Positions 38,679-47,992 of a stretch of DNA of 64,000 nt are shown here, one piece after another; positions within the stretch are counted from its first letter, which is position 1, and every line of letters starts with the position of its first letter. Position numbers and translations under genes: made by a program. Origin of the DNA: an uncultured Paracoccaceae bacterium. GTDB taxonomy: Bacteria; Pseudomonadota; Alphaproteobacteria; Rhodobacterales; Rhodobacteraceae. The notes beneath the pieces are model-generated. The model searched no databases. It worked only from the letters and a program-made list of their open reading frames with translations, and was not told the origin of the DNA. The stretch covers positions 1 to 64,000 of the forward strand of contig CANKVU010000009.1 in assembly GCA_947487205.1 (NCBI GenBank). The letters are read 5' to 3'.

Positions 38679-39854
38679 ATGGTCCAAAGCTTCACCGACG
38701 CCGAGTTCGCCCGCCGCCTGCGCCTTGCCCGCGAGGCGATGCATGCCGAGGGCCTCGACGCGCTCTTCGTCACCAACCCCTCGAACATGAACTGGCTGAC
38801 CGGCTATGACGGCTGGTCCTTCTACGTTCACCAGGGCGTGGTGATCCTGCCCGACCAGGACCCGGTCTGGTGGGGCCGGCGGATGGACGGCTTCGGCGCG
38901 CGGCGGACCGTGTGGATGGCGCGCGAGAACATCCGCGACTACACCGACGACTACATCCAGGCCGACGACCTGCACCCGATGCAGACGCTGGCCGACCTGA
39001 TGAAGGAATTCGGCCTGGAGACGGCGCGGATCGGCGTCGAGAAGGAGAACTACTACTTCACCGCCAAGGCGATGGAGGTGCTGTGGGAGGAGATGCCCGA
39101 CGCCACCTTCCTCGACGCGACCAACACGGTGAACTGGCAGCGCCTCGTGAAGTCGGACGAGGAACTGGACGTGATGTTCAAGGCCGGCGCGATCTCGTCC
39201 AAGATGATCCGCGGGATTATGGAGCGGATCGAGCCCGGCATGGCCAAGAACGAGCTGGTGGCCGAGATCTATCGCGACGCGATCATGGGCACCGAGGAGG
39301 CCTGGGGCGATTATCCGGCGATCGTGCCGCTGCTGCCGTCGGGACCCGACGCCTCGGCCGCGCACCTGACCTGGGACGGCCGACAGCTGCAGACGGGAGA
39401 GGCCACGTTCTTCGAGCTGGCGGGCTGCCACCGCCGCTACCACGCGCCGTTCTGCCGGACGGTCTATCTGGGCACGCCGCCGCAGGAGGTGCTGGACACC
39501 GAAAAGGCGCTGGTGGAGGGGATCGAGGCGGGGCTCGACGCCGCGCGTCCCGGCAACGTCGCCGGCGACATCGCCCGCGCCCTGAAGGCGGTGCTGCGCG
39601 CGAACGGGATCGAGCGCGACGGCCGCGTGGGCTATGCCGTGGGCCTGTCCTATCCGCCCGATTGGGGCGAGCATACCGTGTCGATCCGCGAGCGCGACCG
39701 CACCGAGCTGAAGCCGGGCATGACGTTCCACTTCATGCCCGCGCTCTGGATGGAGGATTGGGGGCTCGAGATCACCGAGAGCATCGTGATCCGCGAGAAC
39801 GGCCCGGCGGAATGCCTGTGCGACTATCCCCGGAAGCTGGTGGTCAAGCCATGA
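38679..39854 (+). CDS. doeA: Ectoine hydrolase
   Basis: A 391-residue protein of the M24 creatinase/aminopeptidase fold that opens the ectoine ring to give N-acetyl-L-2,4-diaminobutyrate. Segments that mark the DoeA/EutD family are NPSNMNWLTGYDGWSFYVHQ, YPAIVPLLPSGPDASAAHLTWD, FELAGCHRRYHAPFCRTVYLG and GLSYPPDWGEHTVSIRERDRTELKPGMTFH (read in shorter pieces). GGAGG precedes the ATG at 38679. Its stop overlaps the next start as ATGA, so hydrolase and deacetylase are coupled. A generic Xaa-Pro peptidase is unlikely given these motifs and the neighbours. Confidence 0.92.
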   Translation: MVQSFTDAEFARRLRLAREAMHAEGLDALFVTNPSNMNWLTGYDGWSFYVHQGVVILPDQDPVWWGRRMDGFGARRTVWMARENIRDYTDDYIQADDLHPMQTLADLMKEFGLETARIGVEKENYYFTAKAMEVLWEEMPDATFLDATNTVNWQRLVKSDEELDVMFKAGAISSKMIRGIMERIEPGMAKNELVAEIYRDAIMGTEEAWGDYPAIVPLLPSGPDASAAHLTWDGRQLQTGEATFFELAGCHRRYHAPFCRTVYLGTPPQEVLDTEKALVEGIEAGLDAARPGNVAGDIARALKAVLRANGIERDGRVGYAVGLSYPPDWGEHTVSIRERDRTELKPGMTFHFMPALWMEDWGLEITESIVIRENGPAECLCDYPRKLVVKP

Positions 39855-41008
39855 GCCGCACCGACGCGGCGGTCGCGATCCTGCGCGACCTCGTCGCCTT
39901 TCCCACCGTGTCCTCGGAGCCGAACCGGGACCTCATCGCCTATGCCGCCCGGATGCTCGAGGATCTGGGCGCGCGGGTGCGGGTGCTGGAGGCCGAGGAC
40001 TGGCACAAGGCCAACCTGTTCGCGACGATCGGCCCCGAGGGGGATGGCGGGATCGTCCTGTCGGGCCACAGCGACGTGGTCCCCGCCGACCCGGCGGACT
40101 GGACGTCGGACCCGTTCGCGCTCAGGGAGGAGGACGGCCTGCTCTATGCGCGCGGGGCGTGCGACATGAAGGGGTTCATCGCCTGCGCGCTCGCCACCGC
40201 GCCGCTCTATGCCGAGGGCACGCTGTCGCGGCCGCTGCATTTCGCCTTCACCCATGACGAGGAGGTGGGCTGCCTGGGCGCCCAGGACCTGGTCCGCATC
40301 CTCAGGGAGGACGGCCTGCGCCCCGCCGCCGCGATCATCGGCGAGCCGACGATGATGCGCATCATCGAGGGGCACAAGGGCTGCTGCGAATACACCACCA
40401 CCTTCCACGGGGTGGAGGGGCACGGCTCGGCGCCCGAGCGCGGCGTCTCGGCCACGGAATACGCGGCGCGCTTCATGATGCGCCTGCTGGAGCTGCGCGA
40501 GGACCTGAAGGGCCGCGCCCCGGCGGGGAGCCGCTTCGACCCGCCGCATTCCACCGTCCAGGTGGGGCGCATCGACGGCGGCGTGGCGCGCAACGTGATC
40601 GCGCGGCTCGCCAATGTCGATTGGGAGCTGCGGCCCGTCAACGCCGCCGACAAGGACCACGCGGTCCGCACGATGCGCGACTATTGCAACGACGTGCTGC
40701 TGCCGAAGATGCGCGCCGTCCACGCCGAGGCCGGGATCGAGACGACGACCATCGGCGACGTGGAGGGGCTGGAACCCGTCACCGACAACGAGGCGCGCGA
40801 GATCGCGCAGGCGCTGACCGGCGACAACCGCGCCGGGACGGTGCCGTTCGGCACCGAGGCGGGCCTGTTCCAGTCCATCGGATGCTCCGCCGTGGTCTGC
40901 GGGCCGGGATCGATCGACCAGGCCCACAAGCCCGACGAGTTCGTGTCGCGCGCGCAGATGGAGGAATGCGTGGCGATGCTCGAACGGCTGGACGACCGGC
41001 TGCGCTGA
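39851..41008 (+). CDS. M20 deacetylase, probable N-acetyl-diaminobutyrate deacetylase (DoeB2-like)
   Basis: A 385-residue ArgE-type M20 metallo-deacetylase. Zinc ligands are expected in [19 protein letters not shown] and [11 protein letters not shown], and HKPDEFVSR lies near the C-terminus. By itself it would be called acetylornithine deacetylase. It is translationally coupled to doeA, and no aspartoacylase-type DoeB/EutE gene is present. It therefore most likely removes acetate from N-acetyl-2,4-diaminobutyrate, a close analogue of acetylornithine that is one methylene shorter. I recall such proteins being labelled DoeB2. The substrate is inferred from context. Confidence 0.82.
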   Translation: MSRTDAAVAILRDLVAFPTVSSEPNRDLIAYAARMLEDLGARVRVLEAEDWHKANLFATIGPEGDGGIVLSGHSDVVPADPADWTSDPFALREEDGLLYARGACDMKGFIACALATAPLYAEGTLSRPLHFAFTHDEEVGCLGAQDLVRILREDGLRPAAAIIGEPTMMRIIEGHKGCCEYTTTFHGVEGHGSAPERGVSATEYAARFMMRLLELREDLKGRAPAGSRFDPPHSTVQVGRIDGGVARNVIARLANVDWELRPVNAADKDHAVRTMRDYCNDVLLPKMRAVHAEAGIETTTIGDVEGLEPVTDNEAREIAQALTGDNRAGTVPFGTEAGLFQSIGCSAVVCGPGSIDQAHKPDEFVSRAQMEECVAMLERLDDRLR

Positions 41009-41087
41009 TCGCCCGGGCGGACATTCCCGCTTTCGCCCGCCTGCCCCCGCGGTTACACGGAAGGCCGGTTCCGAGAGGGAGACAGGG

Positions 41088-42380
<1,293 letters not shown>

Positions 42381-42383
42381 ACC

Positions 42384-42608
42384 GTGGCGCTGTCCCACAA
42401 GGCCAAGCGGCGCTGGTCGCTGGCGATCCTGCTGATCGGCCTGCCGGTCTGGATCGTCCTGGCGTCGAGCGTGATGACGTGGCTCGGGCGGCCGCCGATC
42501 CTGGTGGAACTCCTCGTCTACCTGGCGCTGGGGGTGATCTGGGCGCTGCCGTTCCGCGCCGTCTTTCGCGGGGTCGGGCAGGCCGGGCCGGGGGACGAGC
42601 GGGACTGA
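42384..42608 (+). CDS. DUF2842 small membrane protein
   Basis: A 74-residue protein with two predicted membrane helices (about 12-32 and 40-58). It matches the DUF2842 type found next to purA in Rhodobacteraceae. It starts with GTG three bases after the purA stop and is therefore probably co-transcribed. Its function is unknown. Confidence 0.8.
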   Translation: MALSHKAKRRWSLAILLIGLPVWIVLASSVMTWLGRPPILVELLVYLALGVIWALPFRAVFRGVGQAGPGDERD

Positions 42609-42615
42609 GGCGGGC

Positions 42616-43203
42616 CTATCCCCCCGCCGCCGCGCCGGGCCCCGGCGCCAGGCGGCCCGCGGGCGCGCGGACGCGCCGCCCCTGCCGCAGCAGCTCTGAG
42701 AGCGCGCGGGCGGCGGCCCCGCGCCCCGGTCGCCCGCCCCCGGCCAGCCGGGCCCCGGCCGCGCGGATGGCGGCGCGGGCGACGGTGCCCCCGCCGCCGG
42801 TGGACAGGGCGTGCGCCATTGCGGCGTCGAGCGCCTCGGCCAGGTCGTCCGGCGCCCGTGCCGCGCCCGCCACGCCGAGATCCGGGTCGCGGTCCGGGCC
42901 GGCGGGCGGCGGCGGCGGCGCGGCGCCCGAGGCGGCGGCGACCAGCGCCCTCAGATCGTCGCCCCCGGGCGCGGCCGGTTCGGGCGCGGGGCGGAGCGTC
43001 ACCGTCCCCGGCCCGGTCGAGAGCGCGCATCCCGGCAGCGCCGCCAGCGCGCGGGCGACCGGCTCCGCCCCGTCCGGCCCGTCCGCCCCCTCCGCCCGCT
43101 CCAGCGTCGAGAGGACCGCCCGCATCGTGTTGAACGGGCGCGCGAAGCCCTCCACGATGCAGCTGACATCGCCGCAGGTCAGCGTGAGGATCTTGTCCGT
43201 CAT
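42616..43203 (-). CDS. Unknown protein, short form of a Roseobacter family
   Basis: A 195-residue protein. The N-terminus (DKILTLTCGDVSCIVEGF and PFNTMRAV) recalls the start of a long uncharacterised family in Roseobacters, in which I remember a text like ILTVSYGTFSCTLEGFD and PF.TMKAI. The C-terminus (ALSELLRQGRRVRA) recalls that family's end. The middle is a Pro/Ala/Gly-rich low-complexity stretch where the long members have several hundred residues. AAGGCAAGAG precedes the ATG at 43203. It converges on the DUF2842 gene and is divergent from the thiamine diphosphokinase gene. Function unknown. Confidence 0.6.
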   Translation of the reverse strand: MTDKILTLTCGDVSCIVEGFARPFNTMRAVLSTLERAEGADGPDGAEPVARALAALPGCALSTGPGTVTLRPAPEPAAPGGDDLRALVAAASGAAPPPPPAGPDRDPDLGVAGAARAPDDLAEALDAAMAHALSTGGGGTVARAAIRAAGARLAGGGRPGRGAAARALSELLRQGRRVRAPAGRLAPGPGAAAGG

Positions 43204-43263
43204 CTCTTGCCTTCGTCCGGGCGCGGCGGGTGCGCGCGCATCCTGCCACCGGAATGCTGCGCG

Positions 43264-43941
43264 GTGGTAGACGCCGCCCCGCCCCCGCCGCTGATCGCGG
43301 CGGACGATCCCGTCCTGCTGGTGGGCGGCGGCCCGGTCACGGCGGCGGAGATCGACTGGGCGGTCGCGCGGGCCGGGCCGGTGGTGGCCGCCGATGGCGG
43401 GGCCCGGCCGCTGCTCGATCACGGAAGATGCCCGGACGCGGTCATCGGCGACATGGATTCGCTCGACCCCGGAACGCGGGCGCGCATCCCCGCGGGGCGC
43501 CTGCACCACGTCGGCGAACAGGACAGCACCGATTTCGAGAAATGCCTGCAGCGCATCCGCGCGCCGCTGATCCTGGGGCTGGGATTCCTCGGGGGGCGGA
43601 CGGACCACACGCTGGCGGCTTTGTCCTGCCTGGCCCGCCGCTCCGAGCGGGGCCTGCTGTTGGGCCAGGACGCGGCGGCCTTCGCCGCGCCGGCGGGGAT
43701 CGCGCTCGACCTGCGGCTGCCGGTCGGGTCGTGGCTGTCGCTGTTTCCGTTCGCGCCGGTGGCGGGGCGTTCCGAGGGGCTGCGCTGGCCCATCGACGGG
43801 ATCGCCTTTGCGCCGGCGGGCCCGATCGGCACGTCGAACGCGGTGACGGGGCCGGTGCGCTTGACCTTCGACGCGCCGGGCATGATCGTCCTGCTGCCCC
43901 CCGCCGGCCGCGACGCGGCGCTGGCGGCGCTTCGTCGCTGA
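43264..43941 (+). CDS. Thiamine diphosphokinase
   Basis: A 225-residue protein of the thiamin pyrophosphokinase family, which adds diphosphate to thiamine. The catalytic-domain motifs are [43 protein letters not shown] and [18 protein letters not shown]. The C-terminal vitamin-binding part has [23 protein letters not shown] chose the GTG at 43264, because no ATG lies close to the first conserved residues. The ribosome site is weak, so the exact start is uncertain. Confidence 0.88.
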   Translation: MVDAAPPPPLIAADDPVLLVGGGPVTAAEIDWAVARAGPVVAADGGARPLLDHGRCPDAVIGDMDSLDPGTRARIPAGRLHHVGEQDSTDFEKCLQRIRAPLILGLGFLGGRTDHTLAALSCLARRSERGLLLGQDAAAFAAPAGIALDLRLPVGSWLSLFPFAPVAGRSEGLRWPIDGIAFAPAGPIGTSNAVTGPVRLTFDAPGMIVLLPPAGRDAALAALRR

Positions 43942-44008
43942 GGGCGGTGCCCTCCGCCATTCCCCCGCCCCCGGCCCAGCCGCGGGAATTACCACCAGAG
44001 GTCCGTCC

Positions 44009-44785
44009 ATGCCCCCGAATCCCACCCCGTCCGACCTCGCCAAGTTCGCCGCCGCCCGGCGCGCCTGCCGCTATGTCGAGAGCGGGATGAAGGTCGGGCT
44101 GGGGACCGGGTCGACCGCGGCGTGGCTGGTCCGCTGCCTGGGGCGGATGGTGGCGGAGGACGGCCTCAGGATCACCGGCGTGCCCACGTCGCGGCAGACG
44201 GCGGACTTGGCGCGAAAGGCGGGCATCGCGATCACGGAGCTCGACGAAGCCGGCGCGCTCGACCTGACGATCGACGGCGCCGACGAGTTCGACCCCGGAT
44301 TCGCGCTCATCAAGGGCGGCGGCGGCGCGCTCCTGCGGGAGAAGATCGTCGCGGCGGCCTCGGACCGCATGGTGGTCATCGCCGACGGGGACAAGGACGT
44401 GGCGACGCTCGGGGCGTTCCCGCTGCCGGTGGAGGTGATCCCGTTCGGCCTGGAGACGACCCGGCGCCACATCGCCCGCGCGCTGGCCGGGGCGGACCTC
44501 GCGGGCGCGGATGTCGCCCTGCGGATGGCGGGAGAGACGCCCTTCGTCACCGACGAGGGCAACCGCATCCTCGACCTGCATCTGGGGCGCATCGCCGATC
44601 CGCGCGCCCTGTCGGACGCGCTGAACCGCATTCCGGGCGTGGTGGAGACCGGCCTGTTCGTGGACCTGTGCGACACGGTCGTGATCGGCGCGGCGGATGG
44701 CCGCGTCACCGTGCGCGACCGCGCGACCGGCGGCGAGACGGTCGACCGGGTCGAGACCGCCGAAGCGGCCGCCCTGATCGCCTGA
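44009..44785 (+). CDS. rpiA: Ribose-5-phosphate isomerase A
   Basis: The 258-residue RpiA, which interconverts ribose-5-phosphate and ribulose-5-phosphate in the pentose phosphate pathway. [15 protein letters not shown] is the phosphate-binding loop. [34 protein letters not shown] contains the catalytic Asp and Glu. The ending [18 protein letters not shown] is typical. It lies 67 bases downstream of the thiamine diphosphokinase gene on the same strand and converges on the MipA/OmpV gene. Confidence 0.97.
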   Translation: MPPNPTPSDLAKFAAARRACRYVESGMKVGLGTGSTAAWLVRCLGRMVAEDGLRITGVPTSRQTADLARKAGIAITELDEAGALDLTIDGADEFDPGFALIKGGGGALLREKIVAAASDRMVVIADGDKDVATLGAFPLPVEVIPFGLETTRRHIARALAGADLAGADVALRMAGETPFVTDEGNRILDLHLGRIADPRALSDALNRIPGVVETGLFVDLCDTVVIGAADGRVTVRDRATGGETVDRVETAEAAALIA

Positions 44786-44809
44786 CCGCCGCGGCGGCGG
44801 CGCGCGGGG

Positions 44810-45637
44810 TCAGAAGCCCAGGGTGATCTGCCGGGTGATGCCGATCCGGAGGCCGTACTGGTCGCGGTCGCCCTGCTCGACGATCGGGCTGTCGGCGGCG
44901 TCGCCCACCAGGCGGTCGTAGGTCACGGCGCCCTCGATCCCCCAGGGGCCGTCCAGGTCGTAGCGCGCCCCCACCTCGACGCCGGCGCTGAGCACGCCGC
45001 CATCCGCATCGTAGGCCTCGAAGGTGCCGCCGCTCGCCGCCGCCTCGTCGGGCGAAACGCTGAAATAGGTCGCGGCGTAATCGCCCGAGCCCAGCAGCAT
45101 CCGCGGCCCGGCGGTGAAGGTCAGCCGGTCGCTGGCCTGAAGCTTGAGGTCGGCGCCCAGTTCCCCGACCAGGCTTTCATGGCCGCCGATCCCGTAGCGC
45201 ACGTCGGCGAAGGCCTCGAAGAGGCGCGTGGAATATCCCACCCCGAGCCCGAGCTCGAAGGTCGCGTCCACGTCGTCGAGGCCCTCGAGCTCGGAGAAGT
45301 CGGCGTCGTCGCGCTCGCCGACATAGCGGAACGATCCGCGCAGGCCCAATCCGTAGGTCCGCTCCTCGTCCTCGTCACCGCCGAAATTCAACAGCCCGAG
45401 GTTGGCGCGGTTCAGGCGGAAGCCGAGATCGGGGCCGACCTGGTACGCGTCGGCGCCGAAATATTCCGGCGTGCTGGCCACGCCCCCCCGCAGGGTGAAG
45501 ATGAGGCCGGGCCCGCCGCCCGCCGGGGCCGGCGCGGCATAGGTGGGCTGCGGGTCGGGGCCGGTCCCGTCGAGGCTCGCCGCATGCGCGCCGGCGGCAG
45601 ACAGAACGGTTCCGGCAATCAGGATGAAACGGTGCAC
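44810..45637 (-). CDS. MipA/OmpV-family outer membrane protein
   Basis: A 275-residue predicted outer membrane beta-barrel of the MipA/OmpV type. It has a signal peptide (about residues 1-20, ending near AGAHA) and alternating-hydrophobicity strands: LIFTLRGGVASTPEYFGADAYQVGPDLGFR at the start is the family marker, and RDQYGLRIGITRQITLGF is the final strand, ending in the aromatic residue expected of barrels. I chose the GTG at 45637, which places the signal peptide correctly. No ATG fits as well. The role is unknown; E. coli MipA binds murein enzymes. Confidence 0.85.
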   Translation of the reverse strand: MHRFILIAGTVLSAAGAHAASLDGTGPDPQPTYAAPAPAGGGPGLIFTLRGGVASTPEYFGADAYQVGPDLGFRLNRANLGLLNFGGDEDEERTYGLGLRGSFRYVGERDDADFSELEGLDDVDATFELGLGVGYSTRLFEAFADVRYGIGGHESLVGELGADLKLQASDRLTFTAGPRMLLGSGDYAATYFSVSPDEAAASGGTFEAYDADGGVLSAGVEVGARYDLDGPWGIEGAVTYDRLVGDAADSPIVEQGDRDQYGLRIGITRQITLGF

Positions 45638-45777
45638 AATGCGGATCCCAGCTCGAGTACGCGGGACAGATAGCGCAGCGGGCCCCGGGAAAACAGGCAT
45701 ACATCGGCCGGAATCACAATTTCATGCGCTTTGCCGCCGACCTTTGCACCGATGCAACAACGGCCTATAACCGTTCC

Positions 45778-46221
45778 ATGTTCGCCGATCTCTTCCGCCG
45801 CCTGACCGATCTCGAGCCCGGCCGGCTTCCCGACGGGGATGCCCGCATCGCCCTGACGGCGCTGCTGGTGCGGATCGCCCGCGCCGACGCCGATTATTCC
45901 GAGGCGGAGCGGCACCGGATCGACCGGGTGGTCGCCCGGCGCTACGACCTAGCCCCGGACGGTGCCGCGGCGCTGCGCGGCGAGGCCGAGGCCGCCGAGG
46001 CCGAGGCGCCCGACACCGTGCGCTTCACCCGCGCGATCAAGGACGCGGTCCCCTACGAGGAGCGCATCGGCGTGATCGAGGCGCTGTGGGACGTGGTCCT
46101 GGCCGACGGGCACCGCGACGAGGAGGAGAATTCCCTCCTGCGGATGATCGCGCCGCTCCTGGGCGTCAACGACCGCGAATCGAACCTCGCCCGCCAGAGG
46201 GTCGAGGCCCGGCACGCCTGA
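45778..46221 (+). CDS. TerB-like protein
   Basis: A 147-residue all-helical cytoplasmic protein of the TerB-like (DjlA/TerB) family. The core runs RIALTALLVRIARADADYSEAERHRIDRVVARRY, then ERIGVIEALWDVVLADGHRDEEENSLLRMIAPLLGV. The acidic pairs are typical of the metal-binding fold. The ATG at 45778 is the start that fits the family, and an upstream in-frame ATG at 45724 is less likely. There are no other ter genes nearby, so tellurite resistance should not be assumed. It is divergent from the MipA/OmpV gene. Confidence 0.83.
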   Translation: MFADLFRRLTDLEPGRLPDGDARIALTALLVRIARADADYSEAERHRIDRVVARRYDLAPDGAAALRGEAEAAEAEAPDTVRFTRAIKDAVPYEERIGVIEALWDVVLADGHRDEEENSLLRMIAPLLGVNDRESNLARQRVEARHA

Positions 46222-46294
46222 CCGCCCGGGCATTGCAATTCGGCCGCCGGTGCGCCCTACTCCGGCCGCCCCCGTCCGACCGGAGATCCCGCCC

Positions 46295-47062
46295 TTGTCC
46301 GAGCCCGTCCTGCAGGTCCGCGACCTCCACAAGAGCTACGGGCAGACCGAGGTCCTGAAGGGCATCGACCTGACCGCGCCGCGGGGCCACGTCGTGTCGC
46401 TGATCGGGTCGTCCGGGTCGGGGAAATCGACGCTGCTGCGGTGCTGCAACCTGCTCGAGGACAGCCAGCGGGGCGAGATCCGCTTCGAGGGGGAGCCGGT
46501 GCGCTGGACGGGGCGGGGCCCGGACCGGCGCCCGGCCGAGCCGCGACAGGTGACGCGGATCCGCACCAACCTGTCGATGGTGTTCCAGCAGTTCAACCTG
46601 TGGGCGCACCTGACGATCCTGCAGAACGTGACCGAGGCGCCGATCCACGTCCTGAAGCGGCCCCGCCGCGACGCCGAGGAGGCGGCGCGCGCCTATCTCG
46701 ACAAGGTCGGCATCGCCGACAAGGCGGACCGCTTCCCCGCCGAATTGTCGGGCGGCCAGCAGCAGCGGGCCGCCATCGCGCGGGCGCTGGCGATGGAGCC
46801 GCGCGCGCTCCTCTTCGACGAGCCGACATCGGCGCTCGACCCCGAGCTCGAACAGGAGGTGGTGCGCGTCATCAAGTCCCTGGCCGTCGAGGGGCGCACC
46901 ATGATCCTCGTCACCCACGACATGGACATGGCGCGCGACTGCTCCGATCACGTGATCTTCCTCCATCGCGGGAAGATCGAGGAGGAGGGCCCGCCCGCTG
47001 CCCTGTTCGACACCCCGCAAAGCGCGCGGCTGCAAGGGTTCCTCTCCGCCGGGGCCGGCTGA
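46295..47062 (+). CDS. Polar amino acid ABC transporter, ATP-binding protein
   Basis: A 255-residue ABC ATPase of the HisP/GlnQ type that powers an amino acid importer. Walker A is GSSGSGKST. The Q-loop region includes MVFQQFNLWAHLTILQNV, the signature is LSGGQQQRAAIARALAM, and Walker B is ALLFDEPTSALDPE. The long insert before the Q-loop (RWTGRGPDRRPAEPRQVTRIR) resembles the histidine/arginine-type HisP proteins. The start is TTG at 46295 after CGGAG. It leads a four-gene unit with the binding protein and two permeases. Confidence 0.95.
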   Translation: MSEPVLQVRDLHKSYGQTEVLKGIDLTAPRGHVVSLIGSSGSGKSTLLRCCNLLEDSQRGEIRFEGEPVRWTGRGPDRRPAEPRQVTRIRTNLSMVFQQFNLWAHLTILQNVTEAPIHVLKRPRRDAEEAARAYLDKVGIADKADRFPAELSGGQQQRAAIARALAMEPRALLFDEPTSALDPELEQEVVRVIKSLAVEGRTMILVTHDMDMARDCSDHVIFLHRGKIEEEGPPAALFDTPQSARLQGFLSAGAG

Positions 47063-47160
47063 GCCGCGTCTTGCCATCGGCGCCGTTTGGCTTAACGCTG
47101 CCCCGCACCGAACCGCGGCCCAACCCGAACGAGGCCGCCTCCACCGACGGGAGACACCCC

Positions 47161-47877
47161 TTGAGACGATTCCTCTTTGCCGCCCCCCTCGCGCTCCTGG
47201 CGGGCGCCGCCCTCGCCCAGGACACCGTGCGCCTCGGAACCGAGGGCGCCTATCCCCCGTACAACTTCCTCGACGATTCGGGCCAGATCGCCGGCTTCGA
47301 GCGCGAGCTGGGCGACGAGCTCTGCGCGCGGGCCGAGCTGACCTGCGAATGGGTGACGAACGACTGGGATTCGATCATCCCGAACCTCGTCTCGGGCAAT
47401 TACGACGCGATCATCGCGGCGATGTCGATCACCCCGGAACGCGACGACGTCATCGATTTCTCGGAGAACTACACCCCGCCGCCGCCCTCCGCCTATGCCG
47501 CGCTGAGCGCGGACGCCGACCCGCTGGGCGGCGTCGTGGCCGCGCAGACCGGCACGATCCAGGCCAATCACGTGACCACCACCGAGGCCGCGCTGCTCGA
47601 ATTCGCCACGCCCGAAGAGGCGATCGCCGCCGTCCGCAACGGCGAGGCCGACGCGGTGATCGCCGACAAGGACGTGCTGACCCCGCAGGTCGAAGCCTCG
47701 TCCGAGATGATGTTCGTGGGCGAGGACGTGTTCCTCGACGACGGCATCGGCATGGGCTTCCGCGAATCCGACGCCGAGCTGCGCCAGACCTTCGACGCGG
47801 CGATCCAGTCGATGAAGGAGGACGGGTCGCTGAACGCGCTGATCGCCAAGTGGCTGCCCGACAGCGAGACGTTCTGA
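47161..47877 (+). CDS. Polar amino acid ABC transporter, periplasmic binding protein
   Basis: A 238-residue family 3 solute-binding protein. A signal peptide (FLFAAPLALLAGAALAQ) precedes the first binding-domain segment RLGTEGAYPPYNFLDDSGQIAGFERELGDELC. WDSIIPNLVSGNYDAIIAAMSITPERDDVIDF is the family signature, and ADAVIADKDVL lies in lobe 2. The pattern is of the HisJ/ArgT/LAO type, so a basic amino acid is the best guess. The start is TTG at 47161 behind GGGAG, as ATG is absent in range. A hairpin with a T run follows the gene. Confidence 0.93.
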   Translation: MRRFLFAAPLALLAGAALAQDTVRLGTEGAYPPYNFLDDSGQIAGFERELGDELCARAELTCEWVTNDWDSIIPNLVSGNYDAIIAAMSITPERDDVIDFSENYTPPPPSAYAALSADADPLGGVVAAQTGTIQANHVTTTEAALLEFATPEEAIAAVRNGEADAVIADKDVLTPQVEASSEMMFVGEDVFLDDGIGMGFRESDAELRQTFDAAIQSMKEDGSLNALIAKWLPDSETF

Positions 47878-47883
47878 TCCGCC

Positions 47884-47929
47884 GGGCGGGCGGGGTCCGC
47901 GCGGCCCGGCCCGCCCCGTCACCCTTTTT
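47884..47929 (+). terminator. Hairpin and T run between binding-protein and permease genes
   Basis: A seven-pair stem, GGGCGGG at 47884-47890 with CCCGCCC at 47910-47916, is followed eight bases later by TTTTT (47925-47929). It lies within the operon and could partly terminate transcription, making more binding protein than permease. The gap between stem and T run weakens the case. Confidence 0.45.
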
Positions 47930-47992
47930 CCAAATACCCACGGCCGTCCGTCCGCATCCCGCGCGGCCCGGCCCGTCCGCAGGAGCCGCCAG

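Noticed and set aside
39851-41008. Acetylornithine deacetylase of arginine synthesis
   Set aside because: The sequence alone would allow it, but coupling to ectoine hydrolase and the surrounding pathway genes make N-acetyl-diaminobutyrate the more likely substrate. It is kept as an alternative in the entry.
45778-46221. Tellurite resistance determinant
   Set aside because: A single TerB-like domain without terZ, terC, terD or terE is not evidence of tellurite resistance. The domain is widespread in other roles.
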